Source of the DNA: Fidelibacterota bacterium
GTDB lineage: Bacteria; Fidelibacterota; Marinisomatia; Marinisomatales; TCS55
Direction: 5' to 3'
DNA length: 9,068 bases
Assembly: GCA_002701875.1 (NCBI GenBank)
Contig: NZWI01000024.1
Coordinates: forward strand, 1-9,068
Shown: positions 6,136 to 9,068 of the stretch, piece by piece
How positions within the stretch are numbered: position 1 is the stretch's first letter
How the letters are laid out: each line of letters opens with the position of its first letter
Program-made: the position numbers and the translations under genes
Notes under the pieces: model-generated
What the model saw: the letters and a program-made list of their open reading frames with translations, nothing else
What the model was told of the DNA's origin: nothing
The model's database searches: none

Positions 6136-7455
6136 ATGCAAGAATTCACAACCTCACATTCATTGAGAAATGGGATTTTCGATCTATTATCATCAGTTAA
6201 CATGGCAACAGAGCAAAATACTGAGTTACTTGATTATACAATTGATTTATTTAATAAGAATGGACTTTCTAGTGATTATTACGGTTATCATAACATTGAT
6301 CATGAGTTAGAAGTCACATATGTGACATTAATATCAGCAATTCATTCACTAAATCAAAAAAAGTTTAGTTTAGGTGATGTTGAATATCTATTTGCATCTG
6401 CACTTTTACATGACTTTGATCCTGGTAAGGCATCTGATAGACCACATGAGAAAAGTGTTATTGATTTTATCAATCAAGATAATAAGATTCAACAATTATT
6501 ACATGATGTAGGAATTGAGTCAAACCTTGTTTGTGCATTAATATCACGAACAGTATACCCTTGGTCTGGTAAAATTAAAACCGATACAAAAGAAGTTATA
6601 CAAAATTATCTGATTTCATCATCATATACCAGAGGCGATACTGAAAAACAAAACCATTTTATGAATCTTGGACACTTTTTATCAATATCTGATCGAATCG
6701 GTGGTTATTCCTTAGGTGATTTTTCTAAAGCAATGGAAATGGCTAAAATGAATGCACATGCGTCAGGATGGCATCCAGCATTGATTGTTAGAAGAGCTGT
6801 TTCATTCTTTGAAGACATGCTTAATAATGAATCAGATATGTGTGAGCAGGTTCTTAATGGAATTCCAAAGCACATGCGAAAAAACTTCCTTGATAATATT
6901 GTAAGTTTTATGAAATTACGTCAAGAAGAAATTCAAATTTATAATAAATTCACTTATGAAGGTTTAAAGCTTGTACCAACGATTGAAAAAAATACAGATC
7001 ATGACGAGTTTATTGACGCATTATTAGAAATCTATAAAGAACTTCCTAAACCATTACAATTTACACGTGAAGATTTTGTTGAATCGATTCATGATAAAGA
7101 TACTATTCTTAACACATTACGAATTGGTGATCCACGTGGACCAATAATCGGTTTTGCAAAAGGGGGCCCACTTGAAAAATATAATTTTCAGTTAAAAATT
7201 GATGATGGAAATTATGGAAAAAATAACACTGCATTTTTAGAGCCAATTGCATTAAAGAATGGTTATTGGGGATTCCATGGCGGACGTGAAATCCGGCAGT
7301 TATTTCTAATGCAAGTTCAATCACAAGGATATCAGTATATGACTAGCTTTGCAATGCGTGATGTTATAGAATATAGAATCAAAAATGAACCAGGAATAGA
7401 ATTTGTTGAAAAATTTGATCCAGAGCGTTGGGATTATTATCGAATTACACTTTAG
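6136..7455 (+). CDS. HD-domain phosphohydrolase fused to a GNAT-like C-terminal domain
   Basis: Encodes 439 residues. The first half is a metal-dependent HD hydrolase domain: 'YHNIDHELEV' (51-60, His52 and His56), 'ALLHDFDPGK' (89-98, with the His92-Asp93 pair), and the later metal Asp186 in 'SISDRIGG'. Family members hydrolyse nucleotides or other phosphate esters. Residues about 195-310 are helical. The last part (about 330-439) resembles a GNAT acyltransferase core. It has a strand 'GPIIGFAKGG' (335-344), strand 'TAFLEPIAL' (365-373), then a 'GFHGGREIRQLFL' turn and helix (379-391) like the acyl-CoA pyrophosphate-binding loop. It ends with 'GYQYMTSFAMRDVIEYR' and 'WDYYRI'. The GNAT call is inference from pattern; the HD call is firm. 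The ATG fits a TATA element about 25 bases upstream. The substrate is unknown. It is divergent from the permease operon. Confidence 0.8.
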   Translation: MQEFTTSHSLRNGIFDLLSSVNMATEQNTELLDYTIDLFNKNGLSSDYYGYHNIDHELEVTYVTLISAIHSLNQKKFSLGDVEYLFASALLHDFDPGKASDRPHEKSVIDFINQDNKIQQLLHDVGIESNLVCALISRTVYPWSGKIKTDTKEVIQNYLISSSYTRGDTEKQNHFMNLGHFLSISDRIGGYSLGDFSKAMEMAKMNAHASGWHPALIVRRAVSFFEDMLNNESDMCEQVLNGIPKHMRKNFLDNIVSFMKLRQEEIQIYNKFTYEGLKLVPTIEKNTDHDEFIDALLEIYKELPKPLQFTREDFVESIHDKDTILNTLRIGDPRGPIIGFAKGGPLEKYNFQLKIDDGNYGKNNTAFLEPIALKNGYWGFHGGREIRQLFLMQVQSQGYQYMTSFAMRDVIEYRIKNEPGIEFVEKFDPERWDYYRITL

Positions 7456-7458
7456 CTG

Positions 7459-7468
7459 AAAATATCTA
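7459..7468 (+). promoter_or_regulatory. Possible TATA element of the TPR gene
   Basis: AAAATATCTA, centred about 26 bases before the ATG at 7490 and just after the stop of the HD-domain gene. This suggests that the TPR gene has its own leaderless transcript. Confidence 0.35.
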
Positions 7469-7489
7469 TTAGTACATCATACATTTTAT

Positions 7490-7717
7490 ATGAATAAAGC
7501 CACCGATTTAGCCAAATCCGGAAAAAAGCATCTTGATGATGGAAATTATAATGACGCACTAAGTTTCTTTGATCAGGCGTTATCACTTGAACCAACTAAT
7601 CCAGATTTTTGGAATCTTAAAGGTGTAGCATTACGTAGTTTAGGTAGATATGATGAGGCATCATATTGTTACAATAAGTCACTTGAGATAGAACCAAGAG
7701 ATAAGGAATCATCCTAA
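7490..7717 (+). CDS. Two-repeat TPR protein
   Basis: Encodes 75 residues made almost entirely of two 34-residue tetratricopeptide repeats, at residues 4-37 and 38-71. Each shows the TPR pattern: 'GNYNDALSFFDQALSLEPTN' in the first and 'GRYDEASYCYNKSLEIEPRD' in the second, with 'WNLKGVAL' starting the second. No signal peptide or membrane segment is seen. TPRs bind partner proteins; two repeats are fewer than usual and such small proteins often pair up or act as adaptors. The 65 bases after the stop contain no continuation of the repeats, so the gene looks complete, not frameshifted. The partner is unknown. Confidence 0.85.
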   Translation: MNKATDLAKSGKKHLDDGNYNDALSFFDQALSLEPTNPDFWNLKGVALRSLGRYDEASYCYNKSLEIEPRDKESS

Positions 7718-7750
7718 TTACACAGTATATTCCACAAAGCCATCCTAATG

Positions 7751-7759
7751 ATTATATTT
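7751..7759 (+). promoter_or_regulatory. TATA element of the roadblock-like gene
   Basis: ATTATATTT, centred about 28 bases before the ATG at 7783. It is close in sequence to the element before the zinc-ribbon gene (TTATATTTA). Confidence 0.5.
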
Positions 7760-7782
7760 GAATTAAAATTCGTAAAATTTGC

Positions 7783-8160
7783 ATGGCAAGTAAAACTCAA
7801 TTTGAAACTATAACTTTTAAAATTTTTAAACTAAACAAAAAAATTAGATTTGTTGCAATAATTTCTGATACTGGTAAAATACTTTCTTCTAAAATGAAAT
7901 CTGAAAAACATTCTTTATTGAAACACGAGAATGAAGAAAAGTTTTGTCAGGATGTTGCAAAAAGAAAAAAAATGAGATGTGAATTTGATAAATCTCTCGG
8001 AAAAGTTAGATACATTAATGTTGAAAGAGAAAATATAACTCAGATTGTCACATACATAAATTCAAAGTCAATTTTTGTCACAATTGAACCTGAATTAACG
8101 ATCACATCTAAAGAATTGTTAATTTCAAAAATTAAAAAAATAGTAACAAATTTGAAATGA
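7783..8160 (+). CDS. Small archaeal protein, possibly roadblock/profilin-like (DUF6659-like)
   Basis: Encodes 125 residues and is strongly basic. No signal peptide or membrane segment is visible. Residues 20-41 ('IRFVAIISDTGKILSSKMKS') read as a strand, turn, strand with an SDTGK turn, as in the first hairpin of roadblock/LC7-like folds. A second strand set lies at about 74-104 ('KVRYINVERENITQIVTYI', then 'SIFVTIEPE'), and a C-terminal helix covers about 108-124. I recall thaumarchaeal proteins of this kind being grouped as DUF6659, but I cannot confirm that here. Roadblock proteins often work with small GTPases; no GTPase gene is in the window. A TATA element supports the ATG. The PIN-like gene follows 17 bases after its stop. 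Confidence 0.65.
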   Translation: MASKTQFETITFKIFKLNKKIRFVAIISDTGKILSSKMKSEKHSLLKHENEEKFCQDVAKRKKMRCEFDKSLGKVRYINVERENITQIVTYINSKSIFVTIEPELTITSKELLISKIKKIVTNLK

Positions 8161-8177
8161 GTGGTGATTAATTTTTT

Positions 8178-8462
8178 ATGCCTATTACCAATAAAATTTT
8201 AATTGATGAAATGGATGATGGAATGGACGAAAAATTAAATTCGTTGGGCTATGATGCATATAGCATAAAAAAATTACGTGCCGAAGGAAAAAAACTACAC
8301 ACTGATTACTCTGTTATTAACTATGCCAAAGAAAATAACATGATATTGATTACACGTGACACTGAAAGTGGACAGGCGTGTGAAGAAAATGATTTACCGT
8401 GTGTTCTTTTAGATAATGATGAAATATTTAAAATTGTAATTGAAAAATTGAAGAGTTTCTAA
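8178..8462 (+). CDS. PIN-like nuclease-fold protein (DUF5615 type)
   Basis: Encodes 94 residues. The pattern fits the short PIN-like family seen as DUF5615 or Mut7-C-like domains: first strand 'KILIDEMDDGMDEKLNSLGY' (6-25) with Asp10 and Glu11, a middle helix with Asp43 in 'HTDYSVINYAKENN' (41-54), and 'ILITRDTE' (56-63) with Asp61. A final strand 'CVLLDNDE' (75-82) follows. These acidic residues would bind metal in an active RNase. Some relatives are toxins of toxin-antitoxin pairs, usually next to a DUF433-type antitoxin, which I do not see here. The gene starts 17 bases after the roadblock-like gene, with a six-T run in the gap and no convincing TATA element, so co-transcription is likely. 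Confidence 0.72.
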   Translation: MPITNKILIDEMDDGMDEKLNSLGYDAYSIKKLRAEGKKLHTDYSVINYAKENNMILITRDTESGQACEENDLPCVLLDNDEIFKIVIEKLKSF

Positions 8463-8469
8463 ACCCTAA

Positions 8470-8476
8470 TTTTTTT
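8470..8476 (+). terminator. T-tract terminator after the PIN-like gene
   Basis: A run of seven T begins eight bases after the stop of the PIN-like gene. It fits archaeal intrinsic termination and merges directly into the TATA-like element of the next gene. Confidence 0.45.
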
Positions 8477-8482
8477 ATTTAA
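8473..8482 (+). promoter_or_regulatory. TATA element of the 83-residue protein gene
   Basis: TTTTATTTAA, centred about 25 bases before the ATG at 8502, the spacing seen repeatedly in this window. Confidence 0.45.
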
Positions 8483-8501
8483 CCTTAAATTTTAATATTA
8501 C

Positions 8502-8753
8502 ATGAAAATATGCGCTGGAAGGAAAACTGCATATCTTAACGGAATGTCTTATGAAGAATGTAAGGCTCTAGCAGAAAATGTAACCCAGAAAATAAAACCT
8601 GAGATAATCACTAGTGGGAAAATGACTTGGTCTGAATTAATAGATAAAACAGACCATGATGAGTTGATCTATAAGTTAACCCTCAAATATTTACGTCGTG
8701 ATGGTTTTGATATTGGAAACTCAGAATCACCTGAAATAAAACCAATTAATTAA
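8502..8753 (+). CDS. Hypothetical protein, 83 residues
   Basis: I do not recognise this protein. It is soluble and mixed in charge. Residues about 15-31 ('MSYEECKALAENVTQKI') and 42-66 ('TWSELIDKTDHDELIYKLTL') look like helices, with 'YLRRDGFDIG' after them. The helical layout with a basic 'LRRDGF' segment could suit a small nucleic-acid-binding or adaptor protein, but this is only impression. It carries its own TATA-like element and follows the PIN-like gene by 39 bases. It could be that gene's partner, although such partners more often precede the toxin. Its stop overlaps the stop of the minus-strand membrane protein gene by eight bases. Confidence 0.68.
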   Translation: MKICAGRKTAYLNGMSYEECKALAENVTQKIKPEIITSGKMTWSELIDKTDHDELIYKLTLKYLRRDGFDIGNSESPEIKPIN

Positions 8754-9068
8754 TTTCACATGTATCATTTGTAGTATTACTAATTCTTCGTGCCAAAATG
8801 AATGGTGTTAAAATGAGGATAGGAATCGTGATTGCAATAAAAAGTGTTTGAAGTTCAGAAACTGCAATTGTAAATGCTACAGCACTTGTAGATCCTACAA
8901 ATATTGATAGAAACGAACCAATACATGTTGGACATGCGATGAATAGTCCAGTTGTTGCACCAATTCCCCCAAGCCCACCAGTTTTTCTTGATATAGAAAT
9001 TGCATTAACTGCCAATGCTGTATTCATTGCGACTAAATATGAAACTGTCATTTGCAAAACAAGATTTA
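8746..9068 (-). CDS. Small membrane protein with CPTC motif, probably 5' truncated by window edge
   Basis: The frame is open to the right edge. The gene may begin at the ATG ending at 9051 or, more likely, continue beyond the window. Visible membrane segments are 'SYLVAMNTALAVNAISI', a Gly-rich 'GGLGGIGATTGLFIACPTCIGSFLSIFVG' region (quoted only in part as 'GLFIACPTCIG'), and a long hydrophobic C-terminal segment 'LFIAITIPILILTPFILA'. The polar tail has one more cysteine. The CPTC sits at the end of a glycine-rich segment inside the membrane. A CxxC in that place suggests redox or metal handling, but I cannot name the family. The first and last bases of the plus-strand neighbour overlap its stop. 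Confidence 0.65.
   Translation of the reverse strand, partial: NLVLQMTVSYLVAMNTALAVNAISISRKTGGLGGIGATTGLFIACPTCIGSFLSIFVGSTSAVAFTIAVSELQTLFIAITIPILILTPFILARRISNTTNDTCEIN

Noticed and set aside
7109..7324. Minus-strand open frame of 71 codons
   Set aside because: It lies wholly opposite the C-terminal domain of the HD-GNAT protein gene, whose reading is well supported.
1..9068. CRISPR array, insertion sequence, tRNA, integrase or phage genes
   Set aside because: No regularly spaced repeats, terminal inverted repeats, transposase, integrase or tRNA cloverleaf was seen; composition looks even across the window.

Overview
The window looks like ordinary chromosome from a mesophilic archaeon, most likely an ammonia-oxidising thaumarchaeon of the Nitrosopumilus/Nitrosarchaeum kind. 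This is inferred from several things: strongly AT-rich DNA; very tight packing; short TATA-like elements centred about 25-28 bases before start codons with no Shine-Dalgarno motif between (leaderless transcription); and archaeal-looking families (M1 aminopeptidase, JAMM protease, small membrane zinc-ribbon protein, DppC permease with a large outer domain). No rRNA, tRNA, CRISPR array, insertion sequence or integrase was seen. No gene-free stretch exceeds about 90 bases.

Layout. Bases 1-705 (+) hold the 3' end of an M1 aminopeptidase gene followed without a gap by a small anchored protein. Bases 706-1134 (-) encode an SRPBCC-fold protein, divergent from a coiled-coil gene at 1189-2499 (+). One TATA element lies midway between their starts. 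The coiled-coil gene overlaps a JAMM metalloprotease gene (2483-2884). A zinc-ribbon membrane protein (2947-3279) and an unknown protein (3290-3625) follow. Bases 3626-6045 (-) are a two-gene operon for DppB- and DppC-type ABC permeases; their ATPases and solute-binding protein are not in the window. Divergent from it is a 439-residue HD-domain protein with a GNAT-like C-terminus (6136-7455, +). Then come a two-repeat TPR protein (7490-7717), a roadblock-like small protein (7783-8160), a PIN-like DUF5615-type protein (8178-8462) and an unknown 83-residue protein (8502-8753). The right edge holds a minus-strand membrane protein with a CPTC motif, cut by the window end.

How the genes relate. 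Functional links are clear only for the permease pair. The coiled-coil/JAMM overlap implies translational coupling and is the most suggestive unexplained pair. At all three convergent junctions the stop codons abut or overlap in a TAATTA palindrome, so opposing transcripts must overlap at their 3' ends. No obvious new mobile or defence system is visible. The best leads are the coiled-coil/JAMM pair, the HD-GNAT fusion, the shared TATA element and the DppC outer domain.
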